A stretch of DNA of 64,000 nucleotides from Rathayibacter sp. Leaf185. Its GTDB lineage: Bacteria; Actinomycetota; Actinomycetes; Actinomycetales; Microbacteriaceae. The stretch is from contig NZ_LMPP01000001.1 in NCBI RefSeq assembly GCF_001423885.1, forward strand, positions 1,031,543-1,095,542, in the 5' to 3' direction. Both the position numbers and the translations under genes were made by a program. The notes under the pieces are model-generated. The model was not told the DNA's origin, searched no databases, and worked only from the letters and a program-made list of their open reading frames with translations. This document shows, piece by piece, positions 1 through 8,050 of the stretch. The number at the start of each line of letters is the position of its first letter. Positions within the stretch are counted from its first letter, which is position 1.

Positions 1-417
1 TTCCTCGCCGCGGTGACCGAGACCGCCGCCGCCGACTACTCCCCCGAGCAGATCCGCGCGTGGGCGCGCGCCGACGACCGCGATGTCTCGGCCTGGCATG
101 CCGCGATGCAGGCCCGCCGGGCCTTCGTGATCGAGAGCGGAGGCGCCGTGGCCGGCTTCTCGGACGTCGCCCCGTCGGGCTTCATCGACATGATGTTCGT
201 CTCGCCGCGGTTCCTCCGCCGCGGAGTCGCGACGCGCCTCCTCGCGCACGCCGAATCGCTCGCCGTGCGCGACGGCGCCGCCGAGCTGTCGGCCGATGTG
301 AGCATCACGGCCCGCCCGTTCTTCGAGAGCCGCGGATTCACGGTCGTCGCGGAGCAGCACCCCGTGCGCGCGGGCGTCGCGCTGACCAACTTCCGGATGC
401 GCAAGCCACTGCGCTGA
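1..417 (+). CDS. GNAT family N-acetyltransferase, 5' end cut off by window
   Basis: Transfers an acetyl group from acetyl-CoA to an amine; the substrate cannot be told from sequence. The reading frame is open from base 1 (FLAAV leading into TETAAADYSPEQ), and the 'DYSPEQIRAWA' stretch normally lies about 30-40 residues into such proteins, so the true start is upstream of the window. The GTG at 13 is an internal valine codon. The acetyl-CoA pyrophosphate loop is visible as RRGVATRLL after the beta-4 segment MMFVSP, followed by the C-terminal ARPFFESRGF motif usual for this family. About 138 residues are present. It converges on arfB. Confidence 0.85.
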   Translation, partial: FLAAVTETAAADYSPEQIRAWARADDRDVSAWHAAMQARRAFVIESGGAVAGFSDVAPSGFIDMMFVSPRFLRRGVATRLLAHAESLAVRDGAAELSADVSITARPFFESRGFTVVAEQHPVRAGVALTNFRMRKPLR

Positions 418-428
418 CGGCGGCGCAC

Positions 429-851
429 TCACTCGCCCGTCGGGCGCCTCCGCTGCTGTTTCGTCGCCGAGCGCTGCTGCTTGGCCGCGAGGTGGCGGCG
501 GCCCGAGCCGCGCGTGGGCCGCGTCGGGCGGCGCGTAGCGGCCGGAGGCGCCAGCGCGGCGGCCACCAGATCGCGGAGCCGGTCGAGGGCGATCTCGCGG
601 TTGCGCAGCTGCGAGCGCTCGCGCTGCACCGTCACCGTGATCGCACCCGCGACGAGGCGCTGCGCGAGGTGCTGGAGGATCCGCAGCCGCTGCTCGTCGC
701 TGAGCGCCGTCGACTCCGCGACGTTCCACGTCAGCTGCACCCTGCTGTCCGAGGTGTTGACGTGCTGACCGCCCGGCCCGGAGGAGCGCGAGAACCTCCA
801 CTGCAGCTCCGACGCGGGGACGACCAGGTCGGGCCGCACCTCGAGATCCAT
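429..851 (-). CDS. arfB: ArfB-type peptidyl-tRNA hydrolase (ribosome rescue)
   Basis: Release-factor-like protein that enters the empty A site of stalled ribosomes and hydrolyses peptidyl-tRNA. The class I release factor GGQ motif lies at residues 27-29 in the context SGPGGQHVN, and the protein ends in a basic Arg/Lys/Gln-rich tail (AAKQQRSATKQQRRR), which in ArfB threads into the mRNA channel. Its 140 residues match the family. I chose the ATG at 851 because MDLEV aligns with usual ArfB N-termini; the frame extends 12 codons further upstream, but nothing there looks conserved. No clear Shine-Dalgarno is visible. The gene lies 19 bp past the end of the ABC operon on the same strand and could be read through from it. 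Confidence 0.9.
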   Translation of the reverse strand: MDLEVRPDLVVPASELQWRFSRSSGPGGQHVNTSDSRVQLTWNVAESTALSDEQRLRILQHLAQRLVAGAITVTVQRERSQLRNREIALDRLRDLVAAALAPPAATRRPTRPTRGSGRRHLAAKQQRSATKQQRRRPTGE

Positions 852-870
852 GCGGCCAGCGTGACACGAG

Positions 871-1542
871 TCAGACGGCGCGACCATCCCGGAGGGTGAG
901 GACGCGGTCGGCGCGCTCGGCGAAGGCCGGGTCGTGGGTCGCGACGACGGCCGCGAGGCCGCCCGAGCGCACGGAGGCGACCAGCAGGTCGATCACGCGC
1001 GCCGCCGTGGCGCTGTCGAGCTGCGCCGTCGGCTCGTCGGCGATCAGCAGGCGCGGGCGGCCGACCAGCGCCCGGGCGATCGCCACCCGCTGCCGCTGCC
1101 CGCCCGAGAGCTGGTCGGGGCGCTGGTCGCCCTGCTCGTCCAGGGCGACCGCGGCGAGCGCCTCCGTCACCCGCTCGTCGCGCTCGGCGGGGTCGGTGCG
1201 GAGGAGGCGCAGCGGCAGCTCGACGTTCTCGCGCGCGGTGAGGTCCTCGAGCAGGGCGAAGTCCTGGAAGACGATGCCGAGCGCGCTCCGCCGCAGGTCG
1301 GCGAGCCTCCGCTCGTCGAGCCCGGTGACGTCGGCGCCGTCGATCAGCACCTGTCCGCTCGTCGGCCGGTCGACCGTGGCGAGCATCGACAGCAGCGTCG
1401 ACTTGCCCGCTCCGGAGGCGCCGCGCACCACCACGAGCTCGCCCGCGGAGACCGAGAGCGAGACGCCCGCGCAGCCGACGACCTCGCCCGCCGGCGTCGC
1501 GAAGACGCGGTGCAGGTCGACGGCGTCGAGCACGGCGGTCAC
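871..1542 (-). CDS. ABC transporter ATP-binding protein (MacB/LolD type)
   Basis: ATPase subunit, probably powering the FtsX-like permeases encoded upstream in the same operon. Walker A is GASGAGKST at residues 41-49, followed by a Q-loop (VFQDFALL), the signature LSGGQRQRVAIARAL, Walker B LLIADEP and the switch histidine in VVATHD. The 223-residue length is normal for the MacB/LolD/FtsE subfamily. The start overlaps the preceding ATPase gene by 4 bp, consistent with translational coupling. It is the last gene of a four-gene operon (7764 down to 871). Export of a peptide, lipid or lipoprotein is typical of the family, but the substrate is unknown. Confidence 0.9.
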   Translation of the reverse strand: MTAVLDAVDLHRVFATPAGEVVGCAGVSLSVSAGELVVVRGASGAGKSTLLSMLATVDRPTSGQVLIDGADVTGLDERRLADLRRSALGIVFQDFALLEDLTARENVELPLRLLRTDPAERDERVTEALAAVALDEQGDQRPDQLSGGQRQRVAIARALVGRPRLLIADEPTAQLDSATAARVIDLLVASVRSGGLAAVVATHDPAFAERADRVLTLRDGRAV

Positions 1543-2474
1543 GAGTCGTCTCCGAGCGAGTGGCGGCCGCGGCGGCGCGGTGGGGGCGCGAGGGGCGCCT
1601 CCGGAGCAGGCACCGCGGCCACTCCCGACTCGACGCGGATGTGGTCCGGCTCGAGCCCGAGTCGCACCCGGTCGCGCAGCCCCAGCGCGCCCGTGAACTC
1701 CTCGGGCAGCTGCAGCCGGCCGAAGCGGTCGAGCACCGCGAACTCCTCGGCCGAGTGGCCCGCGCCCTCCTCGCTCACGCGCCGCAGCGTCTCGGTCGAG
1801 GTGCGCCCGTCGCGGATCCGCACGGTGCGGCTCACGTGCTCCGACACCCCCGCGTCGTGCGTGACGATCACCGTCGTCACGCCGCGCTCGCGGTTGATGC
1901 CGCGCAGCGCCTCCAGCACGTCGACCGTCGAGGCCTCGTCGAGCTCGCCCGTCGGCTCGTCGGTGAGCAGCACGTCGGGCTCGTTGACCAGCGCGACCGC
2001 GATCGCCGCGCGCTGCTGCTGCCCGCCCGACAGCGCCGACGGCCGACGATCGCGCACGTCGCCGAGCCCGAGCAGCCCCACCATCTCGTCGACCCGCTGC
2101 CCGCGGAGGCGGCGCGGCCCGCGCGCGACCGAGGCGACCACCGAGATGTTCTCCTCCACCGACAGGTACGGCAGCAGATTGCGCGCCGTCTGCTGGAAGA
2201 CGAAGCCGACGGTCCGCCTCCGGAAGTCGACGCGCTGCTTCTCGGTCAGCGTCAGCACGTCCCGGCCCGCCACCTCCACGCGCCCGGCCGTCGGGGTGTC
2301 GAGGCCGGAGAGGATGCCGAGCAGCGTCGACTTGCCCGATCCGGAGGCGCCGACGATCGCCAGCAGCTCGCCCCGCTCGACGACGAGGTCGAGGCCCTGC
2401 AATGCCTGCACCTCCACTCCGGCGGTGGTGAAGATGCGCACGAGGCCCGAGCAGAGCACGGCGGGTGGGGTCAT
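1539..2474 (-). CDS. ABC transporter ATP-binding protein with C-terminal AbrB-like extension
   Basis: Second ATPase of the operon, 311 residues. The first ~225 are a standard MacB-type domain: Walker A GASGSGKST, signature ALSGGQQQRAAIAVAL, Walker B VLLTDEP, H-loop VIVTHD. The last ~85 residues are extra. They include a SpoVT/AbrB-like strand pattern (VLDRFGRLQLPEEF, then RVRLGLEPDHIRVE) followed by a Pro/Arg-rich tail. In AbrB proteins this swapped-hairpin fold dimerises and binds DNA; here it may only serve dimerisation. The ATG at 2474 overlaps the stop of the upstream permease (ATGA). Two unequal ATPases beside two permeases suggest a heteromeric exporter, which is inference. Confidence 0.88.
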   Translation of the reverse strand: MTPPAVLCSGLVRIFTTAGVEVQALQGLDLVVERGELLAIVGASGSGKSTLLGILSGLDTPTAGRVEVAGRDVLTLTEKQRVDFRRRTVGFVFQQTARNLLPYLSVEENISVVASVARGPRRLRGQRVDEMVGLLGLGDVRDRRPSALSGGQQQRAAIAVALVNEPDVLLTDEPTGELDEASTVDVLEALRGINRERGVTTVIVTHDAGVSEHVSRTVRIRDGRTSTETLRRVSEEGAGHSAEEFAVLDRFGRLQLPEEFTGALGLRDRVRLGLEPDHIRVESGVAAVPAPEAPLAPPPRRRGRHSLGDDS

Positions 2475-4975
2475 CGGAGTGATCCTCTCGAGGGGCGGAG
2501 AACAGTGACGGCGGCCGCCAGGAGGAAGGCGCCGAGCGTGACGAGCATCGTCACCGGGTCGAGGCGCACCGCCGGCAGATCGAGCAGCGGGATCAGCGCG
2601 AACGGCAGGACGAGACCCGCGACCACTCCCGCGACGGCGCCGATCACGGCCGGCACGGCGGCACCCGCGAGGTCGAGCAGCGAGATCTGCGACCGCGGCA
2701 TCCCGAGCGCGGCGAGCACCGAGGCCCTCCGCCGTCGAGCCCCCGCGGAGGCGATCCCCGCGAGCAGCAGCGCCGCCGCGGCCGCGAGCACCCCGCCCGC
2801 GACGCCTCCGATCAGCGCGACCTGCTCGGCCGCGAGCCGTGGGCTGCCGAGCCGCTCGGCCGCGACTCCGGAGGCGGTGACCACCTCGCCCGAGACGCTC
2901 GCGCGGACCGCCGCCTCGCCCGCCGTGTCGTCGAGCCGCACCAGAACCACGTCGGCGACACCGGGCTGGACGCGCAGCTCGAGCGCCGTCGCCACGTCGA
3001 CCAGCAGCCACTGCGCCGCCGAGGTCAGCGGCGACGCATCGTCGGCCGTCCCGACCACGGCGAGGTCGTGGCCTCGGAGCGACACCGTCGCGTCGCCGAT
3101 CTCGGCCGCCGCGGCGCGCGACGCGATCACGGGCACCGTGCCGTCCGCCTCCGTCTCGGCGAACCCCTCGGGGATCGGCAGGCGCCCCACCAGCCCCGCC
3201 TGCACCCGGGCCAGCGCGGCGGAGTCGACCACGACGATCCGCATCGGTGCGCGGGCCGCCCCGATCGACACGGTCGCGGGGTCGTCGGCGACCACCGCCG
3301 CCACCTCGCCCACTCCGGGCAGCGCTCGCAGCGCATCGACGTCGGCCGAGGTCGAGCCGCCGCGCACCGCGAGGTCGGCCCCCACCTCGGCCACGGAGTC
3401 GTCGACGACCGCCGCGCGCACCGTGGTCAGCAGCGCCCCCGAGAAGAGGGCGACGGCCAGCGCGCCCGCGATCCCCACGACGACGAGCGCGCCGTCGACC
3501 CGCGCCGAGGCCAGCAGCCCGACCGCCCCTGGACCGCGACGAGCGCGCCGGCGCTGGGCTCCGAGGGCGAGAGGCAGAAGGCGCGCCGCCCCCGCCGCGA
3601 TCGTCAGCGCCCCGAGGAGCGGAGCGAGCACGGTCGCGAACGGCAGCGGCGCGCCCTGCACGAGCGCCAGCACGACGGCGAGCGTCGCCAGCACCAGCAG
3701 CGCCTCGGCCGCGAGCCGCAGCACCGGTCTCGCGCGCGACTGCCCGAGCGCCGCCGCCCCCGCGACGACGAGCACGAGCCCCGCCGCCGTCGCGACCGCC
3801 CAGCCCTCGATCACGACTCCGCCCGTCAGCTGCTGTGAGAGCAGCACCCCGGCGCCCGCCCCGAGCACCGTCCCCGCGAGCGAGGCGACCCCGGCCTCGG
3901 TGGCCGGCGCGCGCCTCCGCCGGGCCGCCGACGCCCCGCGCGCCTCGAGCAGCGCCAGCGCCGGCCCGCGGGCGCGCCCGAGCAGCAGCAGGATCAGCGC
4001 GAGCACCACCGCGCCGCCGAGGGCCGGGCCGCTCACCGCTGTGCCGACGAAGGCGTCGCTGGCGCGCTGCTCCGCGAGCGAGCGGTCGAGCAGCACGGGC
4101 AGGGTGGTGGCGAAGGTGTACCCGGGGTCGAGGCCGCCGTCGACCTCCTGCTGTCGCCCCGCGAAGGTGCGCAGCTGCTGGGCGAGCAGCGGCGCCTCCG
4201 ATCCCTCGACCCGGTCGACCTCGACCGGGTACCAGGCGAGCAGGCGCGAGGTGATGGGCAGGGTCGCGAGGCGCGGCCACGACGTCGGATCCACGAGGGC
4301 CGTCGCGCGGGCGAGCGTGCCCCCGCTGCCGGCGAGCAGGATCGCGGGACGCAGCACCTCCGGCACGTGGGTCCAGACGGACGCGTCGGCGTCGCGCGGC
4401 GCGAACGTGCCTGTGAGCTCGACCTGCGCGAAGCCGCCCTCCGGCAGCTCGATCCGCCGGCGCTCACCCACCGGCCACACCATCTCGGCGGCCACGGCGT
4501 CGCTGAGGACGATCGGCACGGACGGCTCGTCGCCGAGCGTCGGCGCCCCCGGCAGCGCCCCGGCGGTCAGCTCGACGTCGTCGGCCAGTTCGGGCTCGAA
4601 GGCGAGGGCGAGCTGCGACGCCCGCACCGGATCGCCCGGCACCAGCGCCGCGACCGGGACCGCCTCGAGCAGCATCGCCTCGCCCGGCTCCCCGAGAGCG
4701 GAGGCGAGGGGCTCGGGCTGCTCGTCGCGCAGCGCCCGCAGCGACGAGTCGATCCGCGCCCACGGGTCGTCGCCACCGGTCGAGAGGCCCTCCAGCCCCT
4801 GCGTCGTGAGGTCGACCCGCGACTCGCGCCCGAGATCCTCGCGCAGAGCCGCCGTCGCCGAGGCCGCACTCATCGCGGGCACGAGCACCAGCAGCCCCGC
4901 GACCAGGAGGCTCAGCACGGCCAGCGCGATCGTCATCGCCGGCGCCGCGACGGCCGCCCGCAGCGTGTGCCTCAC
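2471..4975 (-). CDS. FtsX-like ABC permease
   Basis: Large membrane subunit of 834 residues. It has an N-terminal transmembrane helix near residues 14-36, a long extracytoplasmic region, and groups of hydrophobic helices in the middle (about 275-470) and at the C-terminus (about 720-825), the arrangement of duplicated FtsX/MacB-type permeases. These do not carry solutes through a classic channel but couple ATP hydrolysis to movement of an external domain. Its start overlaps the stop of the upstream permease by 4 bp and its stop overlaps the start of the ATPase at 2474, so all four genes are probably translated as one unit. Confidence 0.85.
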   Translation of the reverse strand: MRHTLRAAVAAPAMTIALAVLSLLVAGLLVLVPAMSAASATAALREDLGRESRVDLTTQGLEGLSTGGDDPWARIDSSLRALRDEQPEPLASALGEPGEAMLLEAVPVAALVPGDPVRASQLALAFEPELADDVELTAGALPGAPTLGDEPSVPIVLSDAVAAEMVWPVGERRRIELPEGGFAQVELTGTFAPRDADASVWTHVPEVLRPAILLAGSGGTLARATALVDPTSWPRLATLPITSRLLAWYPVEVDRVEGSEAPLLAQQLRTFAGRQQEVDGGLDPGYTFATTLPVLLDRSLAEQRASDAFVGTAVSGPALGGAVVLALILLLLGRARGPALALLEARGASAARRRRAPATEAGVASLAGTVLGAGAGVLLSQQLTGGVVIEGWAVATAAGLVLVVAGAAALGQSRARPVLRLAAEALLVLATLAVVLALVQGAPLPFATVLAPLLGALTIAAGAARLLPLALGAQRRRARRGPGAVGLLASARVDGALVVVGIAGALAVALFSGALLTTVRAAVVDDSVAEVGADLAVRGGSTSADVDALRALPGVGEVAAVVADDPATVSIGAARAPMRIVVVDSAALARVQAGLVGRLPIPEGFAETEADGTVPVIASRAAAAEIGDATVSLRGHDLAVVGTADDASPLTSAAQWLLVDVATALELRVQPGVADVVLVRLDDTAGEAAVRASVSGEVVTASGVAAERLGSPRLAAEQVALIGGVAGGVLAAAAALLLAGIASAGARRRRASVLAALGMPRSQISLLDLAGAAVPAVIGAVAGVVAGLVLPFALIPLLDLPAVRLDPVTMLVTLGAFLLAAAVTVLRPSRGSLR

Positions 4976-7764
4976 CGGATGCCCCGCTCACGAGAGGCCG
5001 CGACGACTCCGCCGACGACGGCGAGGAGGAGGGCCGCCGAGAGCCCGAGCAGCAGCGGCGGATCGACCGACAGCCCCGGCCGCGTCGAGCCCCCGGCCGC
5101 GAGCGCCGCCGCAGCCGGCACGCACAGCACGGAGGCGACCAGCCCGATCACCGCGCCCGCCACGATCCCGAGCGCCCCGACGATCCCGTTCTCGACCAGC
5201 CGGCGGGCGCGCCGCTCACGGACGGTGAGCCCCAGGGCCGCAAGGGCCGCCTCGTCGCCGGCGCGCAGCCTCCGCAGCACCGCCCCGTTCGCGGCGAGGG
5301 CCACGAACGCCATCAGCACCGCCGTCGACGCCGCGACCGCCCACACCGCGACGCCCGTCGACAGGAAGGGCGAGCCGGCGCCGCGCACCGTCCAGTCGGC
5401 GTCGGCGTTCTCCGCCACGATCCGGGCGACCGACGCGGTGTCGTCGGTCGCGACCCAGACCTCGGAGGGAGTCGGCAGCGAGCTCTCGGCATCAAGACTC
5501 GCCCGCGCGAAATCGGCCGTGTCGATCGCGAGCGAGCGCGCGCCCCGTGCACCGGGAACCACCGGCACGATCGCGGCCACCGCGCCCGCCAGCGTGCGCC
5601 CCGAGGCGCGGCTGACGTCGAGCTCGTCGCCCACAGCGAGCCCGAGCAGCGAAGCGGCGGAGGCGCTCAGCGCCACGGGCAGCGGCGCGTCGGTCGGGTC
5701 GACGATCACCCGGGCGCGCGGCTGCTGCGACGAGAGCGAGAAGGCGTCGCGCGAGAGCCGCGCCTGCTCGATGACGGTCGGTGCGCCCGCGGAGTCGAGC
5801 CCCGCGACCTCGTCGAGCGCGATGTTCGCCGCCTCCGCGCCCTCCAGACGCAGGTCGATCGCCAGCAGCTCCGCGTCGCCGAACCCGCTCGGCAGCTCGC
5901 CCGAGAGCAGCGCCCCGCGCCCCGCCGCCACGGGCACCGTGCCGAGATCGATCGCCGCGAGCGCGCCGTCGACGGAGGCGAGCCACGCGGTCCCCGAGAG
6001 CGTGCCCGGCCGATCCGCGCCGAGCGAGGTGAGGCGGACGCCGACCGCGACCGCCTCGGCGCCGAGGCCGCCGGGCCGCTCGGACGTCGGCGCGAAGGCC
6101 GAGCCGGTGAGCGCCTCCGCCCGGGCCGCCGGCAGCACCACAGCGGTGAGATCCTCGCTGCCGACCTCGACCGCGGTCGTCAGCACCGCGGCGGCGTCGG
6201 GGATCGCCGCGACCGGCAGTGGTTCGTCGCCGACCGCCACGATCGGCCCGAGCGCGAACGACGCGCGCACCTCGGCCCCGTTCTCGTCGACCACGACCGA
6301 GCGCTCCGCCTCCGAGACCGCCCCCGGCAGCATCGAGGCCGCCACGCACAGGGCGGAGGCGAGCACCACCACGAGCCCGGTCGCCGTGAACCACGCCGCT
6401 CGGGACCGCAGCGAGCGCAGCGCCACGAAGAGCCAGGGGGCGCGGGCGGTGCGCCCGAGAGTGCGGCGCCGTCGCGTCGCCGCCGCCGCCGCCGTGGTCG
6501 TCGCTCCGGCGAGGGCGACCACGAGCAGCGGCACCGCCGCGATGCCCGCGACGCCCAGCTCCCGCTCCGCCGACCCGAGCTGCCACACCGCGACCGCCGC
6601 CGCCGCGAGCAGGAGGACGACGACCAGCACCGGGTTCACCGACCGCCGGCGCGTGAGCGGCACCGGCTGCCCCGCCGCGGTCGCGATCAGCGCGCCGACG
6701 AGGGCGACGACTCCGAGCATCCCCGCCGGCTGCCAGCTCGCGCCCGGCACGAGAGCAGCGGAGGCGCCCCACCCCAGCAGCGCGCCGATCGCGCCCGCGG
6801 GCACCGCCACCGCGGCGACCTCGCCGATCGACCAGCCGGTCAGCTGCCCGCGCGAGGCGCCGCGGGCCCGCAGCAGCGTGTCGCCCTGCTCGCGCCTCCG
6901 GGACGCGAGCGCGAGGAGGCGGCTGCTGCCGACGACGACGACCGTCACCAGGAGGAGGAGTGCGGCGGCCGTGAGCCCGGCGGCGGCAGTTCTCGCGCGT
7001 GCTGCCGCGGCGGCCGTCTCGGCGAGCCCGCCCGTCACGGTGACCTCACCTGCCGCGCCCGAGACCGCGAAGTCGCGCTCGAGGTCGGTGAGGCGGGCGA
7101 GCCGGTCGATCGCGGCGCCGCCCGGGGTCATCACCCACTCGGAGGTGGTCTCCTGCGCGATCGCGCGGAGGTCCTGCTCGGTGACGAGCAGGGGGCCGAC
7201 GGCGTCGCCGTCACGACCGGAGGCGGGGTGGCCGGCCCAGCGAGGGTCGAGGGGGTCCCTGGGTGCCCAGATCCCCGCGGCCGGGAGAGTGAGCCCGGAG
7301 ACGGTGAGGGTGGTGGCGGCGGTCTGCGGCACCACCTGACCCTGCTGGGGCTGCGCGCCGTCGATCGGCAGCTCCTGCCCCGCGAGCAGCTCGACGCGCG
7401 TCGGCACCCCGTCGAGCTCGGCGCCGATCGGGCCCGCACGCTCGCTCCGGGTGATCTGCGCGGTCGGGACGCGCTGCTGCAGGATCTGGCGCACCGCCGC
7501 GTCCTGCTCGGCGGAGTCGGAGGCGGTCTCGGCCGTGACCACGACCGCGCCGTCGCCGCCGATCGCGGAGCCGACCGCCCGCTGCGCCGCCGCGCCGGTG
7601 CCGGCGTCGACGGTGGCGGTGACTCCGACGAGGAGGGCGGACGCCGCCAGGACGACCGCGGCGAGGGCGGCCAGGCTGGAGGCGGCTGATCCGGCGCGCG
7701 TGATCGCCGGCGAGGCACGGCAGGGCGCGCGGCGGGATCCGGACAGGGCAGCGATGGGTGTCAC
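4972..7764 (-). CDS. FtsX-like ABC permease (first gene of operon)
   Basis: Membrane protein of 930 residues, the second FtsX-like subunit. An N-terminal helix (about 28-52) is followed by an extracellular region, a multi-helix block around 265-420, another external domain, and a final three-helix block ending in ASRERGIR. The ATG at 7764 is the first gene of the leftward operon 7764-871. Its upstream region holds two copies of a GACACGGTGT dyad (7772-7831) that could control it or the divergent surface-protein genes. Pairing with a similarly organised but different permease suggests a heterodimer. No substrate can be assigned. Confidence 0.83.
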   Translation of the reverse strand: MTPIAALSGSRRAPCRASPAITRAGSAASSLAALAAVVLAASALLVGVTATVDAGTGAAAQRAVGSAIGGDGAVVVTAETASDSAEQDAAVRQILQQRVPTAQITRSERAGPIGAELDGVPTRVELLAGQELPIDGAQPQQGQVVPQTAATTLTVSGLTLPAAGIWAPRDPLDPRWAGHPASGRDGDAVGPLLVTEQDLRAIAQETTSEWVMTPGGAAIDRLARLTDLERDFAVSGAAGEVTVTGGLAETAAAAARARTAAAGLTAAALLLLVTVVVVGSSRLLALASRRREQGDTLLRARGASRGQLTGWSIGEVAAVAVPAGAIGALLGWGASAALVPGASWQPAGMLGVVALVGALIATAAGQPVPLTRRRSVNPVLVVVLLLAAAAVAVWQLGSAERELGVAGIAAVPLLVVALAGATTTAAAAATRRRRTLGRTARAPWLFVALRSLRSRAAWFTATGLVVVLASALCVAASMLPGAVSEAERSVVVDENGAEVRASFALGPIVAVGDEPLPVAAIPDAAAVLTTAVEVGSEDLTAVVLPAARAEALTGSAFAPTSERPGGLGAEAVAVGVRLTSLGADRPGTLSGTAWLASVDGALAAIDLGTVPVAAGRGALLSGELPSGFGDAELLAIDLRLEGAEAANIALDEVAGLDSAGAPTVIEQARLSRDAFSLSSQQPRARVIVDPTDAPLPVALSASAASLLGLAVGDELDVSRASGRTLAGAVAAIVPVVPGARGARSLAIDTADFARASLDAESSLPTPSEVWVATDDTASVARIVAENADADWTVRGAGSPFLSTGVAVWAVAASTAVLMAFVALAANGAVLRRLRAGDEAALAALGLTVRERRARRLVENGIVGALGIVAGAVIGLVASVLCVPAAAALAAGGSTRPGLSVDPPLLLGLSAALLLAVVGGVVAASRERGIR

Positions 7765-7771
7765 TCTACGG

Positions 7772-7831
7772 GGGACACGGTGTCGCAGAGAGCGCTTCCA
7801 CCGCTCTGCGCCCCCATTTGGGACACGGTGT
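7772..7831. promoter_or_regulatory. Duplicated GACAC-G-GTGTC operator candidate
   Basis: The 12-mer GGGACACGGTGT occurs at 7772-7783 and again at 7820-7831, 48 bp apart. The first copy extends to GACACGGTGTC, an 11-bp palindrome around a central base; the second is GACACGGTGTT, one base off. A further GTGTC half-site lies in the first codons of the ABC operon. The block sits between divergent genes, so one regulator could act on the FtsX operon, the cell-wall protein gene, or both. The regulator is unknown. Confidence 0.5.
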
Positions 7832-7840
7832 TTCTACTCT

Positions 7841-7879
7841 GTGCCGTGGGGCGGTCGTGTCGGTACCTTTCGAGCACCG
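7841..7879 (+). promoter_or_regulatory. Promoter-like block shared by both cell-wall protein genes, copy 1
   Basis: This segment aligns with 9655-9694 upstream of the paralogous gene. Both contain GCCG at the -35 position, a GCGG..CGTG core, a TA.CTT -10-like hexamer and an identical CTTTCGAGCACCG, with one 1-bp indel between them. The distance from -35 to -10 is about 16-17 bp. It implies a 5' leader of roughly 120 nt before the leader ORF. Promoter assignment is inference from conservation. Confidence 0.45.
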
Positions 7880-7996
7880 CACCTCCCCCTCTCGGATCCC
7901 TGGATGCCGATCGCTCCGTCGCGCCTCACGAGGGCGACGGTTCCGCCGAGGAGGAGATGGACGGCCCGATCCCGCCCTCTCGAGAAAGGCGACACG

Positions 7997-8050
7997 ATGT
8001 CGTCAACGCTCCACCTCCGCTCGCTCCCCACTCCGGCGGTGACGCTGTGA
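7997..8050 (+). CDS. Leader peptide (17 aa) overlapping the cell-wall protein start, copy 1
   Basis: A 17-codon ORF ([17 protein letters not shown]) with a good ribosome binding site, GAGAAAGG, 6 bp before its ATG. Its TGA overlaps the GTG start of the cell-wall-binding protein as GTGA. The paralogous locus at 9812-9868 carries the same arrangement with 18 codons (MSSSLHLSCLLPAPVVAL). The two differ by an in-frame 3-nt length change, which argues that the frame is maintained. The downstream GTG has no obvious Shine-Dalgarno of its own, so it is probably translated by coupling to this ORF. Confidence 0.6.
   Translation: MSSTLHLRSLPTPAVTL

Noticed and set aside
7780-8046. Upstream-extended start of the first CWB2 protein
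   Set aside because: The extension covers promoter and leader-ORF DNA; the signal peptide and the paralogue both place the start at the GTG at 8047.
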